Source of the DNA: Halorientalis sp. LT38
GTDB taxonomy: Archaea > Halobacteriota > Halobacteria > Halobacteriales > Haloarculaceae
DNA length: 64,000 bases
Reading direction: 5' to 3'
Assembly (NCBI RefSeq): GCF_037031225.1
Contig: NZ_JAYEZN010000001.1
Span: 310,001-374,000, forward strand
In this document: positions 27,079 through 36,631 of the stretch, in pieces
How the letters are laid out: each line of letters begins with the position of its first letter
How positions within the stretch are numbered: the stretch's first letter is position 1
Notes under the pieces: generated by a model
What the model was told of the DNA's origin: nothing
Databases searched by the model: none
Seen by the model: the letters and a program-made list of their open reading frames with translations, nothing else
Made by a program: the position numbers and the translations under genes

Positions 27079-29457
27079 ATGACTGATACCACAACCGAAC
27101 CCGAGGGCCCGTCGATACGCGAGGAGTTCGGTGCCTTCAGCGAACGGGGGATCGTCGAACAGGTACTGCTCGTATTGATCACGCTCATCGGCGTCGGCCT
27201 GACCGCCGTGACGCTGTACTTCGCCTGGGAACGCCCGATCGTTCGGGCCAAGTTCGCCGTCGGCTTTTTCGGTGCCGGAACCGCCCTGTACTACCTCTCG
27301 CGGGCGCTGGCCGTCGCCGAAGATCCGACCGACCGCGGCGACGGGACGATGTTGACGAACTGGCTCTCCGACCGGCCGTTCCGGTACGTCAGGACCGCCG
27401 ATGGGATCCTCTGTGGCGTCCTCGCCGCCGCCGGGGCCCTCGCGAGCTACCACGTCTTCACGAGCTACGCCCGCCTCGACGGTCCCGCCCTCATCTCCGG
27501 GTTCCAGAACGTCGACCTGTACGTCGGGCTGGTGATCGTCGCGCTGGCCATCGACGCCACGCGACGGGCTTACGGCTGGTCGATCGCGCTGGTGGCCGTC
27601 GGCTCCGTACTGTACGCGTTCTTCGGCGACCTGATGCCTGGCTTCCTCCAGCATCCGGGTTTCTCCCTCGAAGGCATCGCGACCTACGGCGCCGTCCGGC
27701 TCACCGGCGCGTTCGGCTTCATCATGGAGATCGGCGCGACCTGGGTCGCCATCTTCATCATGTTCGCCGGCCTGGCCCGCGAGTTCGGCGCGCTCGACGT
27801 GATCCTCGGCCTCGGGCAGAAACTCGGTGAGAACCTGAAAAGCGGCGTCGTCCACGTCGCCGTCATCTCCAGTATGGCGATGGGATCGATCACCGGGAGC
27901 GCGGCCGCCAACGCCGCGACCACTGGGTCGTTCACCATCCCGATGATGAAAGAACAGGGCGTTCGGAAGGACTTCGCGGCCGCCATCGAGAGCGTCGCCT
28001 CCTCCGGTGGGCAGATCATGCCCCCCGTCATGGGCGTCGCCGCCTTCCTGATGGCCGACATCCTCGGTGTGGCCTACGTCCGGGTCATCCAGGCCGCGAT
28101 CATCCCGGCACTCCTGTTTTACTTCTCGGTGGGCGTCGCGGTCCAGTTCGCCGTCCTCCGGTACGAGTGGACCACGGAGAACACGGACGGCCCCGGTATT
28201 CTGGCCGCCCTCTTCAGCCGGAGTGCGCTCCTAAAATCGCTGTACGCGCTGGTCGTCGTGGGCGCCTTCTACGCGACCAGATTTGCAGTCGGCTACGGCA
28301 TCCTCCAGTCGGCCGCGGCCGCCGTCGCCGCGCTCGTCCTCGCCCGCCTGCTCCAGGCCCTCGCCCTGCAGGGTCGTGACGGTACCAGTGCAGTCGAGGA
28401 CTTCGCCGGTGCCATCGACCGCTTCTTCGACGGCGCGCACTTCGCCATCCCGATGTCCGTGCTGGTCTACACGCTGGTCGTCATGCAGCTCTCGCCGATG
28501 GCCGCGGGGCTGTACACGTCCCTGACGATGATCGGGACGATGGTCATCGGGAACCCGGTCGCGGCGCTGGCCCGCAACCTCGGCGGTCTCACCGACGCCG
28601 GTGACGGCGCCGACGCGACGGCCTCGGGCGTCGCAGTCGGAACCGCCGTCGAACGGACGCTGTACACGTTCGTAGAAACCGTCTACACGACGCTCAAGGG
28701 GTTCCGCCGCGGGGCGATGGACATGGCCCCGCTGGTGGGCGTCCTCGCCGCGATGGGCGTCATCATCAGCATGCTCACCCAGACCGGGCTGACCTCCGAG
28801 ATCAGCGTCCGGATGGTCGCGCTCGGTGGCGGTGTCCTGCTGGTCGTACTCATCCTGGCGATGATAACGAGCATCCTGTTCGGCCTCGGGATGCCGACGC
28901 CCGCGGCGTATATCCTCGTGGCGACGCTGCTGGTGAGTCCGCTCGTGCAACTGGGCGTCACCGAGATCACCGCCCACCTGTTCGTGTTCTACTTCGCGAT
29001 GCTGTCGGCGATCACGCCGCCGGTCGCGGTCGGCGTCGCCGTCGGCTCGCGGATCGCCAACAGCGGGTTCATGATCTCGGCCAAGCAGTCGCTGCGAATC
29101 GGTGCGGCCGGCTTCCTGATCCCGTTCGCGCTGGTCGTCAACGACAGCCTCGTCAACTGGTCGCTGACCGGGACGCCGGTGTCGGCGTTCTGCGTCTTCG
29201 TCGGCGTCGTCGCGCTGACGGCGACCACCATCGGCTTCGACGGTCGCCACGTCCTGGGCCTTCCACACCGCGCCGCGTACCTCGCGCTGTCGCTGACCGC
29301 GATGTTCGCGCCAGGCCTGGCGGCCTTCGTCGGGTTCGGCGCGTCGACGATGCTCCAGCTCACCGCCGCCGCCGTGGCGCTGACCGGCCTGGTGCTGGTG
29401 CAACTCGACCGCCTCCCCGGCGCGTTCACGCCGGCCGCCGAAGTGCAGAACAGGTGA
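27079..29457 (+). CDS. TRAP transporter permease, DctQ-DctM fused
   Basis: 792 aa, about 18 membrane helices. An N-terminal small-subunit (DctQ-like) segment is joined to the large DctM subunit, as is standard for TAXI systems. Landmarks are SMAMGSITGSAAANAATTGSFTIPMMK and its symmetric counterpart FGLGMPTPAAYILVATLL, the two hairpin/discontinuous-helix motifs that carry Na+ and substrate. Works with the upstream solute-binding lipoprotein as a sodium-driven importer. Confidence 0.93.
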   Translation: MTDTTTEPEGPSIREEFGAFSERGIVEQVLLVLITLIGVGLTAVTLYFAWERPIVRAKFAVGFFGAGTALYYLSRALAVAEDPTDRGDGTMLTNWLSDRPFRYVRTADGILCGVLAAAGALASYHVFTSYARLDGPALISGFQNVDLYVGLVIVALAIDATRRAYGWSIALVAVGSVLYAFFGDLMPGFLQHPGFSLEGIATYGAVRLTGAFGFIMEIGATWVAIFIMFAGLAREFGALDVILGLGQKLGENLKSGVVHVAVISSMAMGSITGSAAANAATTGSFTIPMMKEQGVRKDFAAAIESVASSGGQIMPPVMGVAAFLMADILGVAYVRVIQAAIIPALLFYFSVGVAVQFAVLRYEWTTENTDGPGILAALFSRSALLKSLYALVVVGAFYATRFAVGYGILQSAAAAVAALVLARLLQALALQGRDGTSAVEDFAGAIDRFFDGAHFAIPMSVLVYTLVVMQLSPMAAGLYTSLTMIGTMVIGNPVAALARNLGGLTDAGDGADATASGVAVGTAVERTLYTFVETVYTTLKGFRRGAMDMAPLVGVLAAMGVIISMLTQTGLTSEISVRMVALGGGVLLVVLILAMITSILFGLGMPTPAAYILVATLLVSPLVQLGVTEITAHLFVFYFAMLSAITPPVAVGVAVGSRIANSGFMISAKQSLRIGAAGFLIPFALVVNDSLVNWSLTGTPVSAFCVFVGVVALTATTIGFDGRHVLGLPHRAAYLALSLTAMFAPGLAAFVGFGASTMLQLTAAAVALTGLVLVQLDRLPGAFTPAAEVQNR

Positions 29458-29521
29458 ACGGCCGGGTGCCGTTCCGTCCGCCGTCGACATTCTTTTCTCG
29501 AGACAGATCCCAGTGTCACCG

Positions 29522-30184
29522 ATGCGAACGCGAACCGCCGCCGGCCTCGCCGGCCTGCTGGTGGCCGGCATGGCCGCCCTGAGCCTGCTGGTCGGCCCCG
29601 AGTTACCCGAGACCATGGTGACCCACTGGGACGCGAGCGGCACCCCGGACGGGACGATGCCGAAGCTGCTAGGCCAGTTCTTCCTCCCGTTGCTGACGGC
29701 GGGCGTCGTCGCGCTCCTGTTCGTCGCGCCGCGGCTCGATCCGTCGGCCGAGCAGGACGCGTCGTTCCGCGCCGTCTACGACGCCTTCGTCGTCGTCCTG
29801 ACCGCGTTCCTGGCCGTCGTCCACGTCGCGGTCCTGGGCATCAACCTGGGCCACGAGGTTCCCGTCGTCTCGATCGTCTCCATCTGCGTCGGCTGCCTCG
29901 TCTACGCCGTCGGAGTCGTCCTGCCCCAGACGCAGCCGAACTGGGTCGTCGGGATCCGGACGCCGTGGACGCTCGCCGACGAGACGGTCTGGGAGCGCAC
30001 TCACGACCGGGGAGCGACGCTGTTCAAACTCTCGGGAGCCGTCGCCTTCCTCGGCGCCGTCGTTCCCGAGTACGCCGTCTACGTGATCGTCGGCCCGCTG
30101 CTGGCGTCGGCGGCAGCGTTGACGGGCTACTCCAACTATCTGTACCGACAGCGCCCGGGCCCAGAGGACGGGACGACTGTCTGA
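29522..30184 (+). CDS. SdpI/DUF1648-family membrane protein
   Basis: 220 aa with about six membrane helices. The opening ELPETMVTHWDASGTPDGTMPK is the DUF1648 motif (usually P-x-x-hWnxxGxpd), and VVGIRTPWTLADETVWERTHDRGATLFKLSGA is the SdpI motif. SdpI confers immunity to the SDP toxin in Bacillus, but archaeal homologues lack an assigned role and no toxin gene lies nearby. A TTCTTTTC element about 28 nt upstream supports the ATG. Confidence 0.87.
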   Translation: MRTRTAAGLAGLLVAGMAALSLLVGPELPETMVTHWDASGTPDGTMPKLLGQFFLPLLTAGVVALLFVAPRLDPSAEQDASFRAVYDAFVVVLTAFLAVVHVAVLGINLGHEVPVVSIVSICVGCLVYAVGVVLPQTQPNWVVGIRTPWTLADETVWERTHDRGATLFKLSGAVAFLGAVVPEYAVYVIVGPLLASAAALTGYSNYLYRQRPGPEDGTTV

Positions 30185-30265
30185 GGGTACAGGCCCGCCG
30201 CTGGCGGTCCCGACCGCGAAGCGCCTGGCGCCTTCGAGGTATCAATGTTGATTTCCAGGCGACGG

Positions 30266-30274
30266 ATACTTTTT
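30266..30274 (+). promoter_or_regulatory. TATA-like box of the receiver-PAS kinase gene
   Basis: ATACTTTTT, 22-30 nt before ATG 30296. It makes that ATG the likely start and argues against the in-frame ATG at 30245, which would lie upstream of the box. Confidence 0.45.
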
Positions 30275-30295
30275 CGGCACCTCCGTACCGTATCC

Positions 30296-31762
30296 ATGCA
30301 CGCGTCGGATGGGCTCGACGTCCTCGTCGTCGACGATAGCGACTTCTTCGCGAACGTGACGGCGGACAAACTCGAGACGGACCACGGGATCAGGACCAGG
30401 ACCGCAAACAGCGGGAAAGCGGCGCTGGCCGTGCTCTCGGAGCACTCGGTCGACTGCGTCGTGAGCGACTACGAGATGCCGGAGATGAGCGGGCTCGAAC
30501 TGTACCGGCAGGTCGAGGAGCGCTACGGCATCCCGTTCGTCATGGTGACCGGGGCGGGCGACGAGACGGTCGCGAGTAACGCGATGAGCGCCGGCGTCGA
30601 CGAGTACTTCAGGAAAGACGAGATCGCCGCCCAGGAACACCTCGAACTCCTGGCGAACCGGATCCGGAACGTCGTCGCCCAGCAACGGGCCGGCCAGCGG
30701 TACGAACTGCTCGTCGACAACACGCCCGACGTGATTCTCAACGTCGACACCGACGGCCGAATCGCCGCGGCGAACGCGGCCGCAGCGAGGTCATTCGGCA
30801 GTGAGGCGTCGGAACTGGTCGGCAAGCACCTCACGGCGGTGCTCCCCGAGGCGGTCGCGTCGGGACGAATCGAGGAGGGCGAGCGAGCGATCACGTCCGG
30901 CAGCGCCGTCACGTTTCAGGACGGCATCGGCGTCCGCCGCTTTCACAACATCGCGGTCCCCGTCGACCGGGGGAGCGGGAACGACTCGTTCCAGCTCATC
31001 TCCCGGGACATCACCCAGCAGAAGCGTCGTGAGGGCGAACTCGAAGCCACGACCGAGGAGCTCTCGGTCATCAATCGACTGGTGCGCCACGACATCAACA
31101 ACGACGTCCAGCTGCTGATCGGCTGGTCCGAGGTGGCGAAACAGGACGCCGAGGGTCGCCCGCGCGAGTACCTCGACCGAATCGAGAAGACCAGCTACCA
31201 CATCGCGGAACTGACCGACGTCGTCGGCGACCTGGTCGATTCGATCGCCCACGGGGAGTCTTTCGACCTCGAACCCATCGCGCTCGCCCCACTGCTCGAC
31301 ACGGAGATCGAGAAGCGACGGTCGGTCGACGACAGCGCGACGATCACGGTCCTGGGCGAGGTTCCCGACGTGGCGGTCGCCGCGAACGAACTGCTCACCT
31401 CGGTCGTGGGCAACCTCCTGAACAACGCCGTGCGTCACAACGACGCCGCCGACCCGAATGTCTGGGTCACCGTCGAGGAGACCGACGAGAGCGTGACTCT
31501 CACCGTCGCCGACGACGGCCCCGGCATCCCCGACGACCGGGAAGACGAAATCTTCGGCAAGGGCGAGATGGGGATCGAGAGCCCCGGGACGGGGATGGGC
31601 CTGTACCTCGTCGACCGACTGCTCAGCGAGTACGGGGGCCGCGTCTGGGTCGAGGACCGCGCCGAGGTCGGCCTCGGGCCGACGGCGTCCGACGACGCCC
31701 GCGGCGCCGCGTTCAGGGTCGAGTTACGGAAAGCCGAGGCCGACCGCGATCGGACCGATTAA
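30296..31762 (+). CDS. Hybrid receiver-PAS-histidine kinase
   Basis: 488 aa, soluble. A receiver domain comes first (VVDDSDF, phospho-Asp in CVVSDYEMPEMSG, Lys in YFRKDEI), then one PAS domain (about 140-260) and a kinase core whose H-box is RLVRHDINNDVQLL, the haloarchaeal variant of the HisKA site. HATPase motifs are NLLNNAVRHN, DDGPGIP and GTGMGLYLVDRLLSEYGG. The phosphorylation may be read from another kinase at the receiver. Input unknown. No partner regulator adjacent. Confidence 0.92.
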   Translation: MHASDGLDVLVVDDSDFFANVTADKLETDHGIRTRTANSGKAALAVLSEHSVDCVVSDYEMPEMSGLELYRQVEERYGIPFVMVTGAGDETVASNAMSAGVDEYFRKDEIAAQEHLELLANRIRNVVAQQRAGQRYELLVDNTPDVILNVDTDGRIAAANAAAARSFGSEASELVGKHLTAVLPEAVASGRIEEGERAITSGSAVTFQDGIGVRRFHNIAVPVDRGSGNDSFQLISRDITQQKRREGELEATTEELSVINRLVRHDINNDVQLLIGWSEVAKQDAEGRPREYLDRIEKTSYHIAELTDVVGDLVDSIAHGESFDLEPIALAPLLDTEIEKRRSVDDSATITVLGEVPDVAVAANELLTSVVGNLLNNAVRHNDAADPNVWVTVEETDESVTLTVADDGPGIPDDREDEIFGKGEMGIESPGTGMGLYLVDRLLSEYGGRVWVEDRAEVGLGPTASDDARGAAFRVELRKAEADRDRTD

Positions 31763-31861
31763 CACTGTTTCGGGAACCGACCGGCTGACCGACCAGTCGG
31801 CGGCGCGAAATCGGCGGAGGTTAACTATTTTGGGGGTGCCCGCCGGAGAGACAGTATCCCC

Positions 31862-33556
31862 ATGACATCGTACACGGGCTCGGACCTGTTCGTCGACGCG
31901 CTGGAGCAGTACGGCGTCGAGCACGTCTTCGGCAACCCCGGGACGACCGAACTGCCGGTGCTCGAAGCCATCAGCCGGAGCGACCTCGAGTACGTGCTCG
32001 GCCTGCACGAGGACATCGCGGTCGGGATGGCCTCGGGCTACGCCAGTACGCGCCGCTATCACGCCGAGGACGACCCGAACGTCATGCCGGCGGGCGTCGT
32101 CAACCTCCACATCACACCGGGCCTGGCGCACGGGACCGGCAACACGTACGCATCCAAGTTCGCCGGGACGCCGCTGGTCATCACCGCGGGTAACCACGAG
32201 CGGGACTTCCGCCACGAGGAACCGCTGCTCCACGGCGAACTGGAGGAACTCGTCGACCAGTTCACGAAGTGGTCCGACGAAGTCCTCGACGTGAGTGCGC
32301 TCCCGACGATGCTCCGCCGGGCTTTCCGCGTCGCGCTGACGCCACCGACCGGCCCCGTGTTCCTCGCGCTCCCGCAGGACGTCATGCTCTCCGAGACAGA
32401 TCCGGACGCCATCGAGCCGCTGGGTCCGATCCCGAACGCCGGCCGGGGCGACGCCGCACAGATCGAGCGGGCGACCGACCTCCTCGTCGAGGCCGACAAC
32501 CCGGTGCTGATCCTCGGTGACCACGTCGCCCGCTCGGGGGCCGACGCCGTCGACTCGGCCGTCGACTTCGCCGAGGCCGCCGGCGCGCGCGTCCACGCCG
32601 AGATCCTGGCCTGCGAGGTGAACTTCCCCGGCGAGCACCCGCAGTGGATCTCCCACATCCCGCCGAACGAGGGGCTCGCGAGTATGCTGATGGACACCGA
32701 CACGCTGGTGTTCGTCGGCACCTCGACCCACACGACCCTGCTGAACCACGAGGACGCCCTCGTCGACAGCGACACGACCTGCATCTCCATCTCGGACGAC
32801 GCCTGGGAGGTCGGGAAGAACCACCCGGTCCAGGCCGCCGTCGTCGGCGACCCCGGCCTGGTGATGGAGCAACTGGCCGAACGCCTCGAGGCCCGCCTCG
32901 ACGACGACGAGCGCGACCGCCGGATCCAGTCCGTCGAGACGACGAAGCAGTCGCTGGCCGGCACGATCCAGTCGATGAGCGAGGACGACAAGCCGGAGGG
33001 CGACGACCGCGCCTCGAAGGCGGAACTCGTCGACGCGCTCAAGGAGACCGCGCCGGACGCCTACGTCGTCGACGAGGGCGTCACCGCGAAGTACCCCCTC
33101 CTGATCCGCTGGGAGATGGAGGCCCAGCAGATGATCTCGAACAAGGGCGGCGGCCTGGGGTACGGCCTGCCGGCCTCCATCGGCGCGGCCCTGGCCGAGT
33201 CGATGCGCGACGATCCCCGCGACGTGGTGGGCTACGTCGGCGACGGCTCCTACCTCTACTACCCCCACTCGATGTACACGGCGGCGCGACACGACCTCGA
33301 TCTGACCGTCGTGATCCCGGACAACCGCAACTACCGCATCCTGAAGGACAACACGATCAACATCTTCGGCGGGACCGACGAGGACTACGACTACGTGGGG
33401 ATGGACTTCGAGCCGCCCGTGGACCTGGTGAAAAACGCCGAGAGTCACGGCGCACGCGGCCATCGCGTCGAGACGGCCGACGAGATCGCCGACACCTTCG
33501 AGGCCGCACTCGAACGGGACGGCCCCGACGTGCTGGACGTCTTCGTCCACGACTGA
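31862..33556 (+). CDS. ThDP-dependent enzyme, benzoylformate decarboxylase/acetolactate-synthase-like
   Basis: 564 aa with the three-domain Pyr-central-PP layout. The catalytic Glu is in GLHEDIAVGMASGYA near residue 56, preceded by FGNPGTTELP. The ThDP/Mg motif is GDGSYLYYPHSMYTAARHDLDLTVVIPDNRNY in two parts, with the GDG...N spacing of the family. Close to benzoylformate decarboxylase and 2-oxoacid decarboxylases. The product cannot be assigned; no acetolactate small subunit or partner gene is adjacent. Confidence 0.88.
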   Translation: MTSYTGSDLFVDALEQYGVEHVFGNPGTTELPVLEAISRSDLEYVLGLHEDIAVGMASGYASTRRYHAEDDPNVMPAGVVNLHITPGLAHGTGNTYASKFAGTPLVITAGNHERDFRHEEPLLHGELEELVDQFTKWSDEVLDVSALPTMLRRAFRVALTPPTGPVFLALPQDVMLSETDPDAIEPLGPIPNAGRGDAAQIERATDLLVEADNPVLILGDHVARSGADAVDSAVDFAEAAGARVHAEILACEVNFPGEHPQWISHIPPNEGLASMLMDTDTLVFVGTSTHTTLLNHEDALVDSDTTCISISDDAWEVGKNHPVQAAVVGDPGLVMEQLAERLEARLDDDERDRRIQSVETTKQSLAGTIQSMSEDDKPEGDDRASKAELVDALKETAPDAYVVDEGVTAKYPLLIRWEMEAQQMISNKGGGLGYGLPASIGAALAESMRDDPRDVVGYVGDGSYLYYPHSMYTAARHDLDLTVVIPDNRNYRILKDNTINIFGGTDEDYDYVGMDFEPPVDLVKNAESHGARGHRVETADEIADTFEAALERDGPDVLDVFVHD

Positions 33557-33706
33557 CCGGCATCGCGGCCCCCCGGTCGGTCGCAAACGTGTCGGTTCGA
33601 CGGATATTTATCGCGGCGCGCGGTTCCGCCGGGTAGTGACCGCGGCCGTCTCCGTCGGTGCCTTCGTCGACACCGACGCGCGATCGGAGGGTGCAGGGGT
33701 GGTTCC

Positions 33707-34279
33707 GTGAAGAACCCGCTCGTCCGCGTGACCCGCAGCGAGCACGCCCAGCGGGCCTACGATGCCCTCGCCGAACTCGGGATCACCGCCGCCAAGATGG
33801 ATCAGTACGTCCGCGACCTCGACGCGGTCCCGGAACCGACGGCGCCGGCGGGGGTCGAACTGGACTGCCAGCGCGCCGGCGACCTCGACCGGACCGAGGC
33901 CGACACGTTCGTCGAACCCGCGCCGATCGATCGGGTGGTGACCGCCCGCGACGGCGACGACCTGCTCGGGTACCTCTTCGTGAGCCACAACCGGCCGGTG
34001 TACGTCGAGGCGCTAGATGCCGAGCGGCTGTTCGACGGCGCGTACCTCTGGCGGCTCTACGTCGACCCGGACGCCCGGAACCGGGGGATCGCGACAGCGC
34101 TCGTCACCCGCGGCCTGCGCGAGGCGGCGTCACAGGGGGCTGAACGGGCCAGTGCGCTCGTCGCGATGGACAACACCCCCTCCAAGCGAGTGTTCGCGGC
34201 CAACGGGTTCGAGCCGAACGAGCGTGTGAACTACTACCGCCTGTTCGGGTTCGAGCGCCGGAGCTCCCGCGAGCTGTGA
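33707..34279 (+). CDS. GNAT-family N-acetyltransferase
   Basis: 190 aa, GTG start. An N-terminal ~45-aa helix precedes a GNAT fold with LWRLYVDPDARNRGIATALVTRGL, in which RNRGIA is the acetyl-CoA pyrophosphate loop, and ending in NGFEPNERVNYYRLFGF. Substrate unknown. The first 45 residues (KNPLVRVTRSEHAQRAYDALAELG) are not part of the core fold and may be an accessory helix. Confidence 0.88.
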   Translation: MKNPLVRVTRSEHAQRAYDALAELGITAAKMDQYVRDLDAVPEPTAPAGVELDCQRAGDLDRTEADTFVEPAPIDRVVTARDGDDLLGYLFVSHNRPVYVEALDAERLFDGAYLWRLYVDPDARNRGIATALVTRGLREAASQGAERASALVAMDNTPSKRVFAANGFEPNERVNYYRLFGFERRSSREL

Positions 34280-34284
34280 GAGAC

Positions 34285-34300
34285 GCCCCCGAACGGGGGC
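34285..34300. terminator. Hairpin after the GNAT gene
   Basis: GCCCCC (34285-34290) pairs with GGGGGC (34295-34300) around GAAC, six perfect pairs, starting 6 nt after the GNAT stop. No long T-run follows, so it could be a terminator or an RNA-stabilising 3' hairpin. Confidence 0.45.
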
Positions 34301-34375
34301 CTCACGAGACCTACATTTCACCTATAGTTACTTTTATTGTCGATGTCAGCGAGCCACAACTAAGGGGAAGGGGTC

Positions 34376-35074
34376 ATGGCCGACGAGAAAAACCACGTTC
34401 GGGCCGCGGTGCGGGACGTTCGGCGTCGGGTCGACAGGCGGAAGCCGTCGGGAGACGAGGAGTACCTGCTGTTCAGACTCGGGATCGCGGACTACATCAG
34501 CCTGGTCGCGCTGTTTTTCGGCTGGACGGCGACGATACTCGTCGTGTCGGGCGAGCCCAACTGGGCGCTGGTCACGATGCTCGTCGCGTTCGCGTTCGAC
34601 AAACTCGACGGGTTCTACGCCCGGACGTTCGGCGAGCCGACGACGATGGGCCGGCACATCGACGCCTTCATCGACGTGTTCACCTACCTGGTGCCGGCCG
34701 TGGCCCTCTATCACTTCGTCCTGTCACCGCACACTTCCCTCAGCGTCGTGGTGGGGTTCGTCGTGCTGGCCTTCGGCCTCCTGCGACTCGTTCGCTTCGC
34801 CAGCGAGGGCCTCGAAGACGACGACGGGACCAGCTACTACCGCGGGATCACCGTCGTCCACGTCAACGTGCTCGTCGTCGCGAACTACTTCCTCGCGGCA
34901 TTCGTCGGGTTCTGGAACGGCTGGCTGGCCGCCGCCTCGATCCTCCTCGCCGCGCCGCTGATGATCTCGAACTACCGGAGTTACAAGACCGCGAGCAGCC
35001 ACACCGTCGTCGCCCTGCTCGCCCTCCTGCTCGTCGGCCTCGCGCTCGTCCTCGAGTTCGGGCTCGGTTTCTGA
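34376..35074 (+). CDS. CDP-alcohol phosphatidyltransferase (probable archaetidylserine synthase)
   Basis: 232 aa, about six membrane helices. The family motif D-G-x2-A-R-x8-G-x3-D-x3-D is intact in LDGFYARTFGEPTTMGRHIDAFID, with all catalytic and metal-binding Asp residues. The later LLRLVRFASEGL and SYYRGITVVHVN segments resemble PssA-type enzymes, which join CDP-archaeol to serine. Serine as the acceptor is inferred. A T-rich element lies about 45 nt upstream, and the reading start at ATG 34376 fits the conserved N-terminus. Confidence 0.88.
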   Translation: MADEKNHVRAAVRDVRRRVDRRKPSGDEEYLLFRLGIADYISLVALFFGWTATILVVSGEPNWALVTMLVAFAFDKLDGFYARTFGEPTTMGRHIDAFIDVFTYLVPAVALYHFVLSPHTSLSVVVGFVVLAFGLLRLVRFASEGLEDDDGTSYYRGITVVHVNVLVVANYFLAAFVGFWNGWLAAASILLAAPLMISNYRSYKTASSHTVVALLALLLVGLALVLEFGLGF

Positions 35075-35076
35075 GG

Positions 35077-36504
35077 TCAGTCGTCGCTCTCCGCCCGAAC
35101 TCGCTCACCCTTCGCCGTCTCCGGAAAGATCTTCCCCGGGTTCAGCGTGTCCTTCGGATCGAGCGCGCGCTTGATCGCGCGCATCGCCTCGACGCTCTCC
35201 TCGCCGTGTTCGCCGACCAGGTACTTCCGCTTCCCGCGGCCGACGCCGTGTTCGCCGGTGCAAGTCCCACCCATCTCGATGGCCCGCTCGACGATGTCGG
35301 TGTAGACCGCCTCGCCAGTCGCGATCGTTTCGGGGTCGTTCAGATTCACCATCACCGAGTAGTGGACGTTGCCGTCGCCGGCGTGGCCGAAGCAGGGCAC
35401 CACGATGTCGTCTTCGGCCCCCCGGTCCTTCGCGAAGCGGATGATCTCGGGGAGTTTGCTGATCGGGACCGTCACGTCGCCGGGGTGGAGCGGCTGGAGG
35501 TCGGGGTCCCAGACCTGGATCGCGAAGGCGAGTTCGCGGCGGGCCTTCCAGAGGCCGTCCATTTCCTCCTCGTCGGCCATCTCGAAGCGCTCGACGTCGT
35601 GGCCCTCGAAGATCGACCGACAGTAGTCGATCTCCTCGTCGATGCCGTGGTTGGCGTGGAACTCGAGGAAGACCATCGGGTCCGCGGGGATGTCTGCGTC
35701 GCCGTCGGCGTAGGCGGCGGCTATCTCCGCGCTCACGTCGTCGACGAGTTCGATCTTGGCCACGTCGACGCCCGACTGGACGGCGTCCATGACCGCCTCC
35801 GCGGCGTCGTCGAGGGCGGGAAAGACCGCGCGGCCGCCGCGGATCTGCTGCGGTCTGCCCTCCAGTTCCAGGGTCGCCCGCGTCACGACCGCCAGGGTGC
35901 CCTCGCTGCCGACGAGCAGTTCCTTGAGATTGTAGCCGCTCGAGGTCTTGACGGCCTTCGAGCCGGCGGTTATCACGGAGCCGTCGGCGAGCACCGCCTC
36001 CAGTTCGAGCACCCAGTCCGCGACTTCGCCGTACTTGACGGTCTGCATCCCGCTCGCGTCGTTCGCGATCATCCCGCCGATGGTCGAGATGTCGCCCGAG
36101 GAGGGCAACGGCGGGAAGAAGAGACCGTGGCTCGCGGCTTCCTCGTCCACGACCGTCCCCATCACCCCCGGCTGGACGTCGATCTGGAAGTCCTCGGGCC
36201 GGACGTCGAGCACGTCGTTCATCCGGGTCACGTCCATGCTGACCCCCTCGTACTCGGGGACGGGGTTCCCCTCCAGGCTCGTGCCTGCGGCGTAGGGAGT
36301 TACGGGTACGCCGCGTTCGTTGGCGGCGGAGAGAACCGCCGAGACGTCCTCGGTGGATTCGGGCCAGACGACGGCGTCTGGTGTGACGCTCGTGCCCGCC
36401 GCGTCCGAGGCCCAGTCGCCGGCGTGGTTGTCCCGGTCCGAGTCCCCGAACGACACCTGCTCCTCGGGGAGGACGTCCGTCAGGAACGAACAGTCGTGTG
36501 GCAT
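35077..36504 (-). CDS. FAD-linked oxidoreductase, GlcD/D-lactate dehydrogenase type
   Basis: 475 aa. The N-terminal FAD_binding_4 domain has PYAAGTSLEGN and GDISTIGGMIANDASGMQTVKYG, and the C-terminal oxidase domain has FGHAGDGNVHYSVMVN, EHGVGRGKRKYL and the final DPKDTLNPGKIF. These are signatures of flavoproteins that oxidise 2-hydroxyacids (D-lactate, glycolate). No CCG-domain GlcF partner is next door, so the electron acceptor is unknown. It converges with the phosphatidyltransferase 2 nt apart. Confidence 0.92.
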   Translation of the reverse strand: MPHDCSFLTDVLPEEQVSFGDSDRDNHAGDWASDAAGTSVTPDAVVWPESTEDVSAVLSAANERGVPVTPYAAGTSLEGNPVPEYEGVSMDVTRMNDVLDVRPEDFQIDVQPGVMGTVVDEEAASHGLFFPPLPSSGDISTIGGMIANDASGMQTVKYGEVADWVLELEAVLADGSVITAGSKAVKTSSGYNLKELLVGSEGTLAVVTRATLELEGRPQQIRGGRAVFPALDDAAEAVMDAVQSGVDVAKIELVDDVSAEIAAAYADGDADIPADPMVFLEFHANHGIDEEIDYCRSIFEGHDVERFEMADEEEMDGLWKARRELAFAIQVWDPDLQPLHPGDVTVPISKLPEIIRFAKDRGAEDDIVVPCFGHAGDGNVHYSVMVNLNDPETIATGEAVYTDIVERAIEMGGTCTGEHGVGRGKRKYLVGEHGEESVEAMRAIKRALDPKDTLNPGKIFPETAKGERVRAESDD

Positions 36505-36631
36505 GTCCTACATCCCCGTCCGGGTCGGCTTAAATCCACGCCGTCACGACGCGGGCGGCCGTCCCCGGCCGGGCCCGGGCGGTCGGTCACAGGGCAAACA
36601 GGTAAAGGAGACCGCCGTCGAGTAGACCAGT

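Noticed and set aside
29522-30184. SdpI-like protein as toxin immunity system
   Set aside because: The family signature is present, but there is no SdpC-like toxin or regulator nearby; the immunity role is not transferable.
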